A DNA stretch of 64,000 bases. It comes from VGJW01 sp035286125 (GTDB taxonomy: Bacteria > Cyanobacteriota > Sericytochromatia > S15B-MN24 > VGJW01). Position 1 is the first letter of the stretch, and each line of letters opens with the position of its first letter. The position numbers and the translations under genes are program-made. The DNA lies in the NCBI GenBank assembly GCA_035286125.1, contig JAYKIS010000017.1, forward strand, positions 1 through 64,000. The letters are read 5' to 3'. The notes below the pieces were generated by a model. It was given only the letters and a program-made list of their open reading frames with translations, had not been told where the DNA came from and did no database searches. Positions 1 to 10,841 of this stretch are shown here, one piece after another.

Positions 1-878
1 ACCTTGGCCAGCGCCTGATCCACATCGTCGGTCCGTTCTGCCCGCAGGAACTCGGCCCACTGGCCGTCTGCCCCGAGTCGACCCGCCAGGTGGAACAGGT
101 CGTGGTAGAACGCAATCCACCATCCGCCCTCGCGGGCCCTGGCCACCCAGTCCTGTTTGGCGAGGATGCTGTCCATCGGAAAGTCGTCGAAGGCCATCAC
201 CCACAAGGGGTTCAGATGGGCGTGCGTCGCCATCAGGTCTCCCGGATGCAGGACCGTCTGGCCGTCGCCGGAAAGCGTCAGGGCCTGGTGACCCAGGGAG
301 TGGCCGCCCGTGTGGTGCAGTTCGAGGCCGGGGGCGAGGACCTTGTGGCCGTCCGCGGCCTCGAGCAACCCGGCCTCCTCGAGCGGACGCCAATTCTCGT
401 CCGGGTAGGCGTGGCGGGTCCGCGGGTGCGGCGTGTGCAAGGCCTCGATCTCGCGGGCCTGCAAGTGAATCCGTGCACGTGGAAAGGTCGGCACCAGGGT
501 GCCGTCTTCGGTGCGCGTGACGAGGCCCCCGGCGTGGTCCGGATGCATGTGCGTGACAATCACGTCCGTGATTGCGTCCGGGGCGAGGCCTGCCGCAGCG
601 AGCGTCCGGACCGGATCGCAAGGGCGGATCAGCCTGAACTGGCCCTGCTGGCGGGCGTCCAGCTTGCTGCCGTAGCCGGAGTCGACGAGCACGGTGCGTC
701 CGTGGCCCCGGATCAGCAGGGGCCGCAGCGCCAGGGGAATGAAGTGGTCGCGATCGGCCGGGTACTTGCGTTGCCAGACCATCCGGGGAACCACGCCGAA
801 CATCGCCCCGCCGTCGAGCCCGAAAGCCGTGTCATGCAGCCAGTCGAGCGTCCAATCACCCAATTTCATGGAGGGCAT
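1..878 (-). CDS. MBL-fold metallo-hydrolase (C-terminus off the left edge)
   Basis: The translated protein starts MPSMKLGDW and runs off the left edge, so only its first 292 residues are visible. It carries the metallo-beta-lactamase signature THMHPDHAGG near residue 110, and further candidate metal-ligand regions are HTGGHSLGH near residue 190 and HPGD near residue 213. These place it in the MBL-fold hydrolases, close to the lactonase and glyoxalase II-like groups; the substrate cannot be told. There is no signal peptide, so it is probably cytoplasmic. ATG 878 is chosen because it is the most upstream in-frame ATG; ATG 869 is nearly as good and neither has a strong ribosome binding site. It is transcribed away from the next gene. 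The plus-strand open frame over it is an antisense artefact of high GC. Confidence 0.85.
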   Translation of the reverse strand, partial: MPSMKLGDWTLDWLHDTAFGLDGGAMFGVVPRMVWQRKYPADRDHFIPLALRPLLIRGHGRTVLVDSGYGSKLDARQQGQFRLIRPCDPVRTLAAAGLAPDAITDVIVTHMHPDHAGGLVTRTEDGTLVPTFPRARIHLQAREIEALHTPHPRTRHAYPDENWRPLEEAGLLEAADGHKVLAPGLELHHTGGHSLGHQALTLSGDGQTVLHPGDLMATHAHLNPLWVMAFDDFPMDSILAKQDWVARAREGGWWIAFYHDLFHLAGRLGADGQWAEFLRAERTDDVDQALAK

Positions 879-964
879 GGTCCCACGCGCATGACGAGGC
901 GGGCAAGCCGTTCGCGGCGCTTGCCGGACGTGACCCGTGTCCGTGCCAACGTCGGCAGCTAGGG

Positions 965-970
965 TATGCT
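965..970 (+). promoter_or_regulatory. putative -10 element (TATGCT)
   Basis: TATGCT preceded by GGG lies 32 bases before the ATG at 1003. It fits the TAnnnT pattern seen before several other genes in the window. No convincing -35 is visible. Confidence 0.3.
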
Positions 971-1002
971 GGGAATGTTCCGCAGACCGGGAGACCCGAC
1001 CC

Positions 1003-1368
1003 ATGTCCGAAGCATCCACCCGCCGTACCTACCAGGCGGGACAGGCCCTGTTCCTCGAGGGCGAGCACAGCCACGAGCTCTACATGTTGCTGTCGGGCGG
1101 CGTGGACATCCAGATGCACGGCCAGATCATCGCGTCCGTCAACGAGGCGGGCTCGGTCTTCGGTGAGGTTTCCTTCCTGCTCGAGTCGCCCCGGACTGCT
1201 ACGGTCTTTGCCAACCAGCCCTCCGAGTTCCTCGTTATCCACGACGTGGCGTCCCTGGTCGAGACCAACCCCATGCTGGTCGCCCGCATCGCGCGCCTGC
1301 TGGCGCAGCGCCTGCGCGAGATGGACGAGCGTTTCGTCAAGCTGAGCCAGTCCGTCCGGGGCGGCTGA
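1003..1368 (+). CDS. single-domain cyclic nucleotide-binding protein
   Basis: A protein of 121 residues that is almost entirely one cNMP-binding (Crp-like effector) domain. The phosphate-binding cassette is recognisable as FGEVSFLLESPRTATVFA around residues 54-71, with the Gly-Glu pair and the Arg that holds the cyclic phosphate. There is no helix-turn-helix, so it is not a Crp-type regulator; it may be a stand-alone sensor acting on a partner. The ATG at 1003 follows a GGGAG ribosome site; the open frame extends upstream to 937 but that part looks non-coding. It ends four bases from the convergent stop of the phospholipase D-like gene. Confidence 0.85.
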   Translation: MSEASTRRTYQAGQALFLEGEHSHELYMLLSGGVDIQMHGQIIASVNEAGSVFGEVSFLLESPRTATVFANQPSEFLVIHDVASLVETNPMLVARIARLLAQRLREMDERFVKLSQSVRGG

Positions 1369-1372
1369 CGCC

Positions 1373-2650
1373 CTACCAGTAGCAGATGCCCTGGCGGTCG
1401 AGCCACTCGATGGCCCGGGCGCCCCAGCGCTGCCAGCTGTCCAGCGGCTTCACGGGTTGCGCGTGTCGCGTCCAGTCCGCGAGGAAGCTGGACCCGAGCA
1501 GGGCCACGCTCGGTCCTTGCCAGTAGACGTTGAGCTCACGGAACGTATGGAAGGCGCTGGGCGTCCAGTTCAAGGACCCGAAGAAGCCGACCTCGCCATC
1601 GATGATGGCGTACTTGGCGTGGAACTCTTCCTGGTCCCGGCGCGCCTCGTACCAGCGGACAGGCACCCCGGCCTCGTGCAGGCGTTCGGCCACGACGAGG
1701 TTGGGCACGCCCCACCGCGGGATGCTTGCGATGGGCCCTCCGGACCACTTCCCGTCGAAGCGGTGCCGATCGAGCAGGACCTTGACGGCCACACCGCGGC
1801 GGTGGGCCGCGACCAGGGCTTCCGTCACCTCGAGGTCGCTGAACTCGAAGACGCCGGCCTCGATGCTCTTGCGGGCTCCGCGCAGCAGGCGCATCAGATG
1901 GTCCTTGCCGCAGGCCAGTTCCTCGTCGTTGCGCACCAGGGCCAGGGAAGCCGCCTGACCGCCTGCTGGAGGCTCGGTCGGGGCAAGCTGCAAGGGCGGC
2001 AGGGGCCAGCCAAAGGGTCTTGCCACCTCGCGTGCGAGCGCCTCCCCGATGTTGCCGTCGAACTCGAGCATCAGGTCATGGTCGGTGTCGGCGACCTCGA
2101 AGAGGTTGGCGCCGCCCATCATGCCGCGACGACGATCGCATACCAGGACCTTGGCGTGGTCGATGACCGTCAGGGGATTGCGCTCCGCGCGCGGCAGTCG
2201 TGACAGGGGATAGACCTCGGGCTCGAGGTCGGCCTGGCGCATGTAGGCCCATTGGGCCGTCAGCAACTCCGTCGTCGTCCCGATGGCCTGCTCCGCCGCG
2301 CATGTGGTGACGTGGACCCTGCAGCCCCGCTTGCGTGCGCGGGAGAGGGCCGCGGCCACCTGGTGGCCGATGCGTCCACCCAGCAGGTACATGTCGAGCA
2401 GCACCTCCTCGCGGGCACCCTCGATCAGGGTCAGGGCCCTCGGGTAGATTTCGGCGGCATCCGTCCGGAGCCAGACCTTGGCCGTGCCTTCCGCGCCTGC
2501 CTCGCAGGGAACCGGCCGCAGCGGTCGCCGGGCGTCATAGACCTCGCGGGCGCGGATGCTCTCGATGAGGTCGCGCGCCCAGACCGGAACAGCCGGGACC
2601 GGCGCCGCGAGTGCCGCGAGGAGGCCCGCGGCCAGCCTGCCCGTGCGCAC
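1373..2650 (-). CDS. phospholipase D-like protein, two HKD motifs, exported
   Basis: A protein of 425 residues starting at GTG 2650, four bases after the ftsY stop, so probably cotranscribed with it. An N-terminal stretch (VRTGRLAAGLLAALAAPVP) looks like a signal peptide. Two HxKx4D motifs are intact: HAKVLVCD in the first half and HAKYAIID in the second, each followed by a Gly-Gly/Gly-Ser and Asn as in the phospholipase D superfamily. Members include phospholipases, cardiolipin synthases and nucleases. The signal peptide and lack of membrane segments argue for a periplasmic or secreted phosphodiesterase; the substrate is unknown. Confidence 0.85.
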   Translation of the reverse strand: MRTGRLAAGLLAALAAPVPAVPVWARDLIESIRAREVYDARRPLRPVPCEAGAEGTAKVWLRTDAAEIYPRALTLIEGAREEVLLDMYLLGGRIGHQVAAALSRARKRGCRVHVTTCAAEQAIGTTTELLTAQWAYMRQADLEPEVYPLSRLPRAERNPLTVIDHAKVLVCDRRRGMMGGANLFEVADTDHDLMLEFDGNIGEALAREVARPFGWPLPPLQLAPTEPPAGGQAASLALVRNDEELACGKDHLMRLLRGARKSIEAGVFEFSDLEVTEALVAAHRRGVAVKVLLDRHRFDGKWSGGPIASIPRWGVPNLVVAERLHEAGVPVRWYEARRDQEEFHAKYAIIDGEVGFFGSLNWTPSAFHTFRELNVYWQGPSVALLGSSFLADWTRHAQPVKPLDSWQRWGARAIEWLDRQGICYW

Positions 2651-2654
2651 GGCT

Positions 2655-3902
2655 TCAGGCCTCCCGGGGTTGCTCGTCCTCGAAAAGGGCCGAGACGAAC
2701 ACGCCCGGGTCGAAGTCCCGCAGGTCCGTGACGCCCTCGCCGAGTCCGGCGAGCCGCACGGGGATGCCAAGCTGGCTCTGGATGGAGAAGACCACCCCGC
2801 CCTTGGCCGTGCCGTCGAGCTTGGTCAGGACGACGCCCGACAGCGGAACGGCCTGTCCGAAGACCTCGGCCTGCCGCAGGCCATTCTGGCCGGTCGTTGC
2901 GTCCAGCACGAGCCAGGTCTCGCGCACGGCTTCGGGGGCCTCGCGGTCCAGGACCCGTCCGATCTTGGCAAGCTCGGCCATCAGGTTGGCCTTGTTCTGC
3001 AGCCGGCCGGCCGTGTCGACGAGCAGCACGCCCGCGTCACGCGCCTTGGCGGCACGTACGGCATCGAAGACCACGGCGGCCGCATCGCCGCCCTCTGCGT
3101 GGCGGATGACGGGCACGTCGGACCGTGCGGCCCAGACGGCCAATTGTTCGACCGCAGCCGCACGGAAGGTGTCCGCCGCGGCGACCACGACCTTGCGGTT
3201 CTCGAGGACCAGGCGGCGGGCCAGCTTGCCCAGGGTCGTGGTCTTGCCCGCCCCGTTGACGCCCACCAGCGTCACCACGTTCAGGCGATCGGGCGCCGGC
3301 TCCCAGGGCCGCGCCGGCCCGAGCCTGCCGGCAAGGAAGTGGGCCAGTTCGCGCGTCAGGCCGTCGGGCGTCACGGTGCCCGCCTTGAGGCCGGCACGCA
3401 GGTGGTCCATCGCCTGCTCCGTCAGGCCGGGACCCAGGTCGGACTCGAGGAGGATCTCCTCGAGCGCATCCCAGGTGTCGCCATCCACGTGGGCACGACC
3501 GCGGAACAGGTCCCTGACGCGGTCGACCAACTGGCCCCGGGTACGTGTCAGGCGCTCCCTGAGGCGCTCGACGGCCTCGCCCTCCATGCGGAAGGACGGT
3601 GTGCCGGGGATGGGAGTATTGAGGAAAGCCCACGCCTTGCCCCAGAAGCTCTCGGGAGGCGCTGAATCGGGGGTGGCGGGCGTCTCCGGGACAGGCGCAG
3701 CCTCCGGGGCTGCCGCGATGTCCGGAGTCTGTTCAACCGACGGTCCGGACGTGACGGTGGGTCCGGGTTCGAGCTCTGGCGTGACCTCCGCGGCAGGCAG
3801 GGCCTCAGGAGCCGGGGCGGTTCCCGACGCGGGTGCCTCCTGCTGCATCGTCAGGGGAGGCGCCTCGGTCGCGACGCCCCGCAGCTTGTCCCACCAACGC
3901 AT
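2655..3902 (-). CDS. ftsY: signal recognition particle receptor FtsY
   Basis: FtsY is the SRP receptor GTPase that docks ribosome-SRP complexes at the membrane. This 415-residue copy has an acidic, Pro/Ala-rich N-terminal A region (about 1-110), a helical N domain, and a GTPase G domain with P-loop GVNGAGKTTTLGKLA, the DTAGR motif and TKLDGTAKGG, ending with the usual GLGEGVTDLRDFD. ATG 3902 overlaps the nusB stop (ATGA), so translation is probably coupled. A nusB-ftsY order is also found in cyanobacteria. Confidence 0.97.
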   Translation of the reverse strand: MRWWDKLRGVATEAPPLTMQQEAPASGTAPAPEALPAAEVTPELEPGPTVTSGPSVEQTPDIAAAPEAAPVPETPATPDSAPPESFWGKAWAFLNTPIPGTPSFRMEGEAVERLRERLTRTRGQLVDRVRDLFRGRAHVDGDTWDALEEILLESDLGPGLTEQAMDHLRAGLKAGTVTPDGLTRELAHFLAGRLGPARPWEPAPDRLNVVTLVGVNGAGKTTTLGKLARRLVLENRKVVVAAADTFRAAAVEQLAVWAARSDVPVIRHAEGGDAAAVVFDAVRAAKARDAGVLLVDTAGRLQNKANLMAELAKIGRVLDREAPEAVRETWLVLDATTGQNGLRQAEVFGQAVPLSGVVLTKLDGTAKGGVVFSIQSQLGIPVRLAGLGEGVTDLRDFDPGVFVSALFEDEQPREA

Positions 3903-4683
3903 CAGGAGCGCCGGCTCCCGCTGCGATCCTGCGCGAAGCGCGCAAGCACGCCGTTGACGAAGCGTCCCGACTCCTCGGTTCCGTAGCGCTTGGCCAGTTC
4001 GACAGCTTCGTTGATGGCGACTTCGAGGGGAATGTCCTCGGCATGGCGGATCTCGGCCGCGGCGAGCCGGAGAATGTCCCGGTCGACCGCCGCAAGGCGC
4101 TCGATGGACCAGTGCTCGAGGGCTTCGTCGATGGCGGCGTCGATGGCTGACGCGTGATCGAGGTACTGCCGGATCATGCCGAGGGCAAAGCTGCGCACCT
4201 TGGGCCCGCCGGCGATCGACGCCTTTTCGGGCCAGTCCAGCGCCTCGCCGACGAGGTCGGCAGCGCGGTCCATCGCTTCGGCTGCCTCGAGCACCCGTGC
4301 TGCGTGGGCCGAGGCGACACCGCCCTTGAGCAGGTCGAGCACATCGAGGTCACGGGCACCCATCCAGAACGCGCGCGCGACCTCCTCGAGGGCTGCGGCG
4401 TCGGGCAACGGGTCCTTGCGGGCGTGGCGGACCAGTTCGGCCAGCAGGCGGGGAGCCAGATCGTCCTCGGCGAGCGTCGTCAGCTCGAGGCGGACCTTGT
4501 CGACAAGACCGGCTGCCTCCTCGACGCGATCGCGCGCCTCGGCCGACAGCAGGTGGGCCGCACGGGTCACGAGCTCCTCGAGTTCGGGCTTGACTTCGGC
4601 CGGCAACGGACCCAGTTGGGCCATCGACAGCAGGGCCAGCTCACGCGCGAGGCGTCGGATGTTCAAGGTTTCGGTCACGGGAT

Positions 4684-4687
<4 letters not shown>
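3902..4687 (-). CDS. nusB: transcription antitermination factor NusB, long form
   Basis: The C-terminal 130 residues match NusB, ending in the family helix around EVAINEAVELAKRYGTEES and RFVNGVLARF. NusB works with NusE(S10) in rRNA antitermination. At 261 residues it is far longer than the usual 140 or so; the extra, mostly helical part lies between the first NusB helix (RRLARELALLSMAQLG, near the N-terminus) and the core. Cyanobacterial NusB proteins are also extended. GTG 4687 overlaps the accC stop (GTGA) and is preferred; GTG 4678 is in frame. It overlaps ftsY by ATGA. Confidence 0.9.
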
Positions 4688-6030
<1,343 letters not shown>

Positions 6031-6034
6031 GGGG

Positions 6035-6481
<447 letters not shown>

Positions 6482-6485
6482 GGCG

Positions 6486-7043
6486 TCAGACCCGATCCAG
6501 ATAGGTGCCCGTGCGCGTGTCGACGCGGATGACCTCGTCCGGATTCACGAAGAAGGGCACCTGCACGACGGCGCCGGTCTCGAGCGTCGCGGGCTTGCCG
6601 CCACCCGAAGCCGTGTCGCCCTTGACGCCGGGAGGCGTCTCGACGATGCGCAGTTCGACGAAGTTGGGCAGGTCGATGCCCAGAATCATGCCCTGCCATG
6701 TCAGGATCTCGATGACCATCTCTTCCTTGAGCCACTTGATCTTGTCGCCCAGCTTGTCGGCCAGGATGGGCGTCTGGTCGAAGGTCTCGAGGTCCATGAA
6801 GTAGTACTCGTCGTCGGAAGCGTACATGTACTGCATCTGCTTCTTCTCGAGGACGGCACGCGCGACCTTTTCCCCTGCACGGAAGGTCCGCTCCACCACG
6901 TTGCCTGTCTTGGCGTTCTTGAGGCGGGTCCGGACGAAGGCCGCACCCTTGCCGGGCTTCACGTGCTGGAAGTCCTGGACCACGAAGACGTCACCCTCGA
7001 TTTCGATGGTGGTGCCGGTACGCAGGTCGTTGGTGGAGATCAA
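6486..7043 (-). CDS. efp: translation elongation factor P
   Basis: EF-P relieves ribosome stalling at polyproline stretches, which fits a window rich in proline-rich proteins. The protein shows the three beta domains in order: the KOW-like N domain beginning ISTNDLRTGTTIEIEGD, the loop HVKPGKGAAFVRTRLKN whose Lys (KPGKG) is the usual modification site, and a C-terminal domain ending in VDTRTGTYLDRV. I chose TTG 7043, with GAGG eight bases upstream, because it gives the standard 185 residues. ATG 7079 would add twelve residues and overlap the pepP stop by ATGA, so it remains possible. Confidence 0.95.
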   Translation of the reverse strand: MISTNDLRTGTTIEIEGDVFVVQDFQHVKPGKGAAFVRTRLKNAKTGNVVERTFRAGEKVARAVLEKKQMQYMYASDDEYYFMDLETFDQTPILADKLGDKIKWLKEEMVIEILTWQGMILGIDLPNFVELRIVETPPGVKGDTASGGGKPATLETGAVVQVPFFVNPDEVIRVDTRTGTYLDRV

Positions 7044-7075
7044 GGGCTGAACCTCGGTGCAGGGAAGGGAGCCCA

Positions 7076-8152
7076 TCATACCAACGGGCGGGCGTCTGCC
7101 GCCACTGAACCCAGGACGAGGCCGCCCCGCTCCGTGACCAGCACCATTTCCTCGCGCCGGGCACCGCCCAGGGCCGGGTGGTAGGCACCGGGCTCGAGAC
7201 AGACCACCATGCCCGCCTCGATCGTGTCGGGGCTATCCTCGGCGATCCAGGGGGCCTCATGGACCTGCAGGCCGATGCCGTGACCCGTGTCGTGACGAAC
7301 CTCGAGGCCATGGCGCCTCAGGACCTGGCCGGCAGCCGAAGCGACCGCGGCTGCGCGCGCTCCCGGCACCAGGGCCTCGAGGGCCGCCTGGAAGGCGGCC
7401 TCGGCCACCTCGAGCAGGAGTGGCATGTTGGCTCGTCCGTGTCCTGGTAAACGGACACTGCAGGCGACATCGCTGTTCATGCCCCCTCGAGCCAGCCCCA
7501 GGTCGACGAGGGCGATCCCGGGAGGGCGCCGCATCGGTCGCCTGCCGGCCGGATGAAGGTCGAGCGTGTCGAGGCCGCGGGCCACGATGGGTGGAAAGGC
7601 CGGCAGGCTCCCGCTCGCCGCGATGCCCTCCAGGATGGCTGCCGTGACCCTGTCCTCGGCTTGTCCGTCGCGCAGCCGCCGTGCCGCTTCATCCCGCAGG
7701 CGGCAAGCTTCCCGGGCAAGCTCCGAGAGCAATCGAATTTCCCCCGCATCCTTGCGGCGCCGCAGGCATTCGACATCGCCGCCCGCGGCATCCAGAGCCC
7801 AGCCGTCCGGCAGCGACCGGGAGAGCGCCACGGCTTGCCACCAGTCGAGGCCATCGGGCTCGAAGGCCAGCGTGCCCCGGGCCCGACCGAGCAGGCGGGC
7901 CACCGCGTCTCCCAGGCCCTCGGGCCCGAGCACCGCAACCTCGAAGGGTCCGGCCAGACGATCGCGCCACGCCCGGGTCGCACGCCCATCCAGCAGCACC
8001 CGGCAGCGGTCCGGGCCGACAAGGACGACGGCACCGTGGGCGTGACAACCCGTCAACCACGCCACGTTGGCCGGGTGCGTGACGAGGAGGTGGTCGCGGG
8101 CACGGCCCTCCAGGCCCTGCCGTAGCCTCTCGAGGCGACTGCCATGCTCCAT
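7076..8152 (-). CDS. M24 family Xaa-Pro aminopeptidase
   Basis: A metallopeptidase of 358 residues that removes an N-terminal residue before proline. The C-terminal pita-bread domain keeps all five metal ligands: the two Asp in VDLGLARGGMNSD, His in HDTGHGIGLQVHE, Glu in CLEPGAY and Glu in REEMVLVT. The N-terminal creatinase-like domain is present (about 1-125). ATG 8152 follows a good GGGAGG site seven bases away. It is the first gene of the efp-accBC-nusB-ftsY run; a pepP-efp order is common in bacteria. Cytoplasmic. Confidence 0.9.
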   Translation of the reverse strand: MEHGSRLERLRQGLEGRARDHLLVTHPANVAWLTGCHAHGAVVLVGPDRCRVLLDGRATRAWRDRLAGPFEVAVLGPEGLGDAVARLLGRARGTLAFEPDGLDWWQAVALSRSLPDGWALDAAGGDVECLRRRKDAGEIRLLSELAREACRLRDEAARRLRDGQAEDRVTAAILEGIAASGSLPAFPPIVARGLDTLDLHPAGRRPMRRPPGIALVDLGLARGGMNSDVACSVRLPGHGRANMPLLLEVAEAAFQAALEALVPGARAAAVASAAGQVLRRHGLEVRHDTGHGIGLQVHEAPWIAEDSPDTIEAGMVVCLEPGAYHPALGGARREEMVLVTERGGLVLGSVAADARPLV

Positions 8153-8238
8153 CGGGGATCCTCCCTGCGCCAAGAGGCTGTGGATGACGGCAGTCCGCCC
8201 GATGCGTGCCTGTGCCGCAAGGCCCGCATGGCCGCCCG

Positions 8239-9141
8239 TCAGGGGGCCTGGATCAGGACGCCGCCCAGGCCGCCATCGGCAATGGCCCAGCCACCCCCGG
8301 GCAAGGTCGTCGCCGCCGTGGGCCGGATGCCGCCGCGGATGGGGGTGCCCGCATGATCGGGGCCCTGCACGATTCGGGCCGGGGTCTCGAGGACCGACCA
8401 GGGAGCCCGGGCATCGGCGACCAGCCCGAAGGCCCGGTTCAGGCCGTCTGCGACAAGATGCCACTTCCCGGGTTCTCCTCCGTAGAGGCGGCCCTCTGCG
8501 GGATCGAGCACCAGCAGCGTGCCATCGGGGGCGGACGCGAGGGCCGAGGGGCCGATGCCCGGAGCCTGCACCGCCGAGGTCAGGCCATCGGCCCTGCGTA
8601 TCAGCAGCATGCGCCAGCCTGCATCGAGGACCACGAGGTCACCTTGTGTGTCCATGGCCAGGCCCGCCGGATCGGCGAGCAACAGGTCGGTGCCGCGGAG
8701 GGCTTCCGTCCCGGGTGTCGCCTCTCCGCCGCCCATGACCGTCAGCCAGCGACCTTCCGGATCCCGGCAGACGACCCGCCTCCCCGATCGCTCCGCGACG
8801 AAGAGGTTGCCTGCCTCGTCCCCCGCCATGGCGCCCGGCCCCTCGAGACCCCCGTCGGGTCCCGCGACGACTTGAGGACTGCCGGCATCCGGGGGCAGCA
8901 GCCAGATCCGCCCGGTTCCTTCATCGGTGACGAACAGGCCTTCGGGACGGACGAGGAGGCCGGCTGGCCGCGACAGGCCCGTGATGCGCTTGTGCGTCTC
9001 GACAGCTGGCGGTGCCTGAACGGTCGGCTGCACGACGGGCAATGCCGCGCCCGGCGGTGCTTCTGCTTCGGCAGCACCGAAGCAGCCGGCGAGGCATGCC
9101 AGCAGCGTGCCTGCAAGGCCGGCCGATGGCGTGGGCTTCAT
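8239..9141 (-). CDS. NHL/SMP-type beta-propeller lipoprotein
   Basis: A lipoprotein of 300 residues. The signal peptide ends in LAGC with Cys20 as the lipidation site. The rest is a series of blades of the form GLFVTDEGTGRIWLL, GNLFVAERSGRRVVC and GDLVVLDAGWRMLLI, typical of NHL or SMP-30-like propellers. No enzyme residues could be assigned, so a binding or scaffold role is as likely as catalysis. Its ATG overlaps the stop of the upstream propeller gene (ATGA), so the two are translated together and may work as a pair on the cell surface. Confidence 0.75.
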   Translation of the reverse strand: MKPTPSAGLAGTLLACLAGCFGAAEAEAPPGAALPVVQPTVQAPPAVETHKRITGLSRPAGLLVRPEGLFVTDEGTGRIWLLPPDAGSPQVVAGPDGGLEGPGAMAGDEAGNLFVAERSGRRVVCRDPEGRWLTVMGGGEATPGTEALRGTDLLLADPAGLAMDTQGDLVVLDAGWRMLLIRRADGLTSAVQAPGIGPSALASAPDGTLLVLDPAEGRLYGGEPGKWHLVADGLNRAFGLVADARAPWSVLETPARIVQGPDHAGTPIRGGIRPTAATTLPGGGWAIADGGLGGVLIQAP

Positions 9142-10130
9142 GGCGACTCCCAGTGCCACAGTCGCCCATCGGCGCCCAGCAGCCAGGCTCCGACCATCTG
9201 GAACGGTGCCGTCAGGCGCACGTCCGGCAGGCTACCGGGCAGGGTTCCGGGCCAGCCGTCGCCGGCGATCGTGTCCAGGCGGGCAGGACCGAGGCGGCGC
9301 AGGGCGTGGTTACCGGTGTCGCAAACGAGGATGCCCCAGCGCGGATGGTGCCGGAGCCCCCTCGGGTTCCTCAGTCGGGCGCTTGCGAGGGGGCCGTCGA
9401 TCAGGCCCGGCTTGCCACCGACGCTTGTCGTCACGTGACCGGTCTCGGAAACGATCCGGATCGCATGGTTTCCGCCATCGGCCACGAACAGGTCCGTGCC
9501 CTGCCGGATCAGGCCTTCCGGGTCATGAAAGGCGGCTGCCTCGCCCTGCCCGTCCGCCCATCCCGGCGTGGGGCCTCCGGCCAGCCAGCGGGCCGTGCCG
9601 GCCTCCGGATCGAGGACGATCAGGCCGTGATCGACCGTGGCACAGAGGCTTCCGCCCTTGCCGGCCACCAGCGCCCGAATGACGGGTTGCCCGCCGTCGG
9701 GCAGCCTCCACGGGCGGACCGCATCCGGCACGTCGCCTCGGACACGGACCAGGCCGGCGGAGCCGGCGATCCACAGGCTGCCGTCACCGGTCGAGGCCAT
9801 GGCCGAGATCGTCCCGGCCTGATGGGCCACGGTCGCACCGTCCGGCCAGCCCCTGCGGACACGCCCCCCCCGATCGGCAAGGACCACGCGCTCCGGATCC
9901 CCACCCAGCAGGACCGGCTCTTCCGCAGGCGCGGGCACCAGCATGAGGTCGCCCATGCCCACCTCCCGGACCGGGGACAGAAGGATGGCCGGTGTTTCCT
10001 CGATGGCTTCGGGGCGCGCAAGGACGGAATCGGGCGAATCGGTGCAGAAGCAACCCGAGAGTGCCGCAAGCAGCACGACGAGGGATGCTCCCGCAGCAGC
10101 GGCCTTGGGTGCAACGGGGCCACGAACCAT
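9138..10130 (-). CDS. NHL-repeat beta-propeller lipoprotein
   Basis: A lipoprotein of 330 residues with lipobox LSGC (Cys27). Blades such as DGSLWIAGSAGLVRVR, TDLFVADGGNHAIRIV and GILVCDTGNHALRRLG are classical NHL repeats (VADxGNHAIR). NHL propellers bind protein or carbohydrate partners, or act as lyases; no active site is evident here. It follows the TPR gene by 55 bases and overlaps the next propeller gene by four. Starting at ATG 10130 gives the lipoprotein signal; upstream in-frame sequence is proline- and arginine-rich and not signal-like. Confidence 0.75.
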   Translation of the reverse strand: MVRGPVAPKAAAAGASLVVLLAALSGCFCTDSPDSVLARPEAIEETPAILLSPVREVGMGDLMLVPAPAEEPVLLGGDPERVVLADRGGRVRRGWPDGATVAHQAGTISAMASTGDGSLWIAGSAGLVRVRGDVPDAVRPWRLPDGGQPVIRALVAGKGGSLCATVDHGLIVLDPEAGTARWLAGGPTPGWADGQGEAAAFHDPEGLIRQGTDLFVADGGNHAIRIVSETGHVTTSVGGKPGLIDGPLASARLRNPRGLRHHPRWGILVCDTGNHALRRLGPARLDTIAGDGWPGTLPGSLPDVRLTAPFQMVGAWLLGADGRLWHWESP

Positions 10131-10185
10131 GACCGCACCATGACGTTCCGGGGTTGCCGCCGGGTTGCGGTTTCCGGAAGCCGGG

Positions 10186-10797
10186 TTATCCGGGCTGGGC
10201 CGAGGACGTTGCCGTCGCTGGCCTGACCTGCGCCAGGAATTGCTCGGCCGTCTTGCGAATGCCGTCGTCTGTCGCCGTCTCTCGGGCCAGTTCCCACTCG
10301 CGGATGGCCTTGGGCGTCTGCCCCAGGCTGTGGTAGGCAAGGCCCAGGTTGACCCTGGCCTGCGCCTGGCGGGGATGGGTCTCGAGGACCGAACGCCACG
10401 CCGCAATCGCCTCCAAGGTCTTCTTCTGGTAGAACAGCGCCGTGCCCAGATCAGTCGTTACGGCCGGGTTGCCCGGTGTCACGGCCAGCACCTTGCGGTA
10501 GGCCCCCTCGGCGTCGGCGTATCGCTCCGCGTCGTAATAGCGGTTGCCCAGCTCGGTCAGGGCCTCGACATCGCGGGGATGGGTCCGGACCACCTGCTCC
10601 AGCTCCCCGAAGGGATCAGGGATGGGGGATGCCGGGGCAGGCGAGGCCGCAGGGCCTTCAGCCATCATGTAGGGATAGATCGAGGTGCCCAGCAAGGCCG
10701 TCAGCAACATCCCCAGCATGACCACCGTATACAGGCGACGGCGCCGTGCGAGGCGTTCGAGGCTTTGGCCGAGGTCGTGACCGGAATCAGACTGCAT
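10186..10797 (-). CDS. membrane-anchored TPR protein
   Basis: A protein of 203 residues. One membrane helix (YTVVMLGMLLTALLGTSIY, about 23-41) follows a short Arg-rich cytoplasmic segment. The outer part holds two to three TPR motifs (VEALTELGNRYYDAERYADAEGAYRKV and the next two, about 78-185), usually protein-binding. It lies between the subtilisin-like protease and the propeller lipoproteins on the same strand, suggesting a scaffold for that surface set. A TAnnnT box six bases before the ATG suggests a leaderless transcript of its own. Confidence 0.75.
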   Translation of the reverse strand: MQSDSGHDLGQSLERLARRRRLYTVVMLGMLLTALLGTSIYPYMMAEGPAASPAPASPIPDPFGELEQVVRTHPRDVEALTELGNRYYDAERYADAEGAYRKVLAVTPGNPAVTTDLGTALFYQKKTLEAIAAWRSVLETHPRQAQARVNLGLAYHSLGQTPKAIREWELARETATDDGIRKTAEQFLAQVRPATATSSAQPG

Positions 10798-10803
10798 CCC
10801 GTC

Positions 10804-10809
10804 ATGCTA
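10804..10809 (-). promoter_or_regulatory. putative -10 element (TAGCAT) giving a leaderless TPR transcript
   Basis: On the minus strand GCTAGCAT ends six bases before the ATG at 10797. A -10 at this spacing would place the transcription start on or next to the A of the start codon. No clear -35 was found. Confidence 0.35.
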
Positions 10810-10841
10810 GCCACGCTGGCCGGCCGGACGCAAGCCGACCC

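Noticed and set aside
90..962. Plus-strand open frame of 290 codons
   Set aside because: Antisense of the MBL-fold gene, which has the HxHxDH motif.
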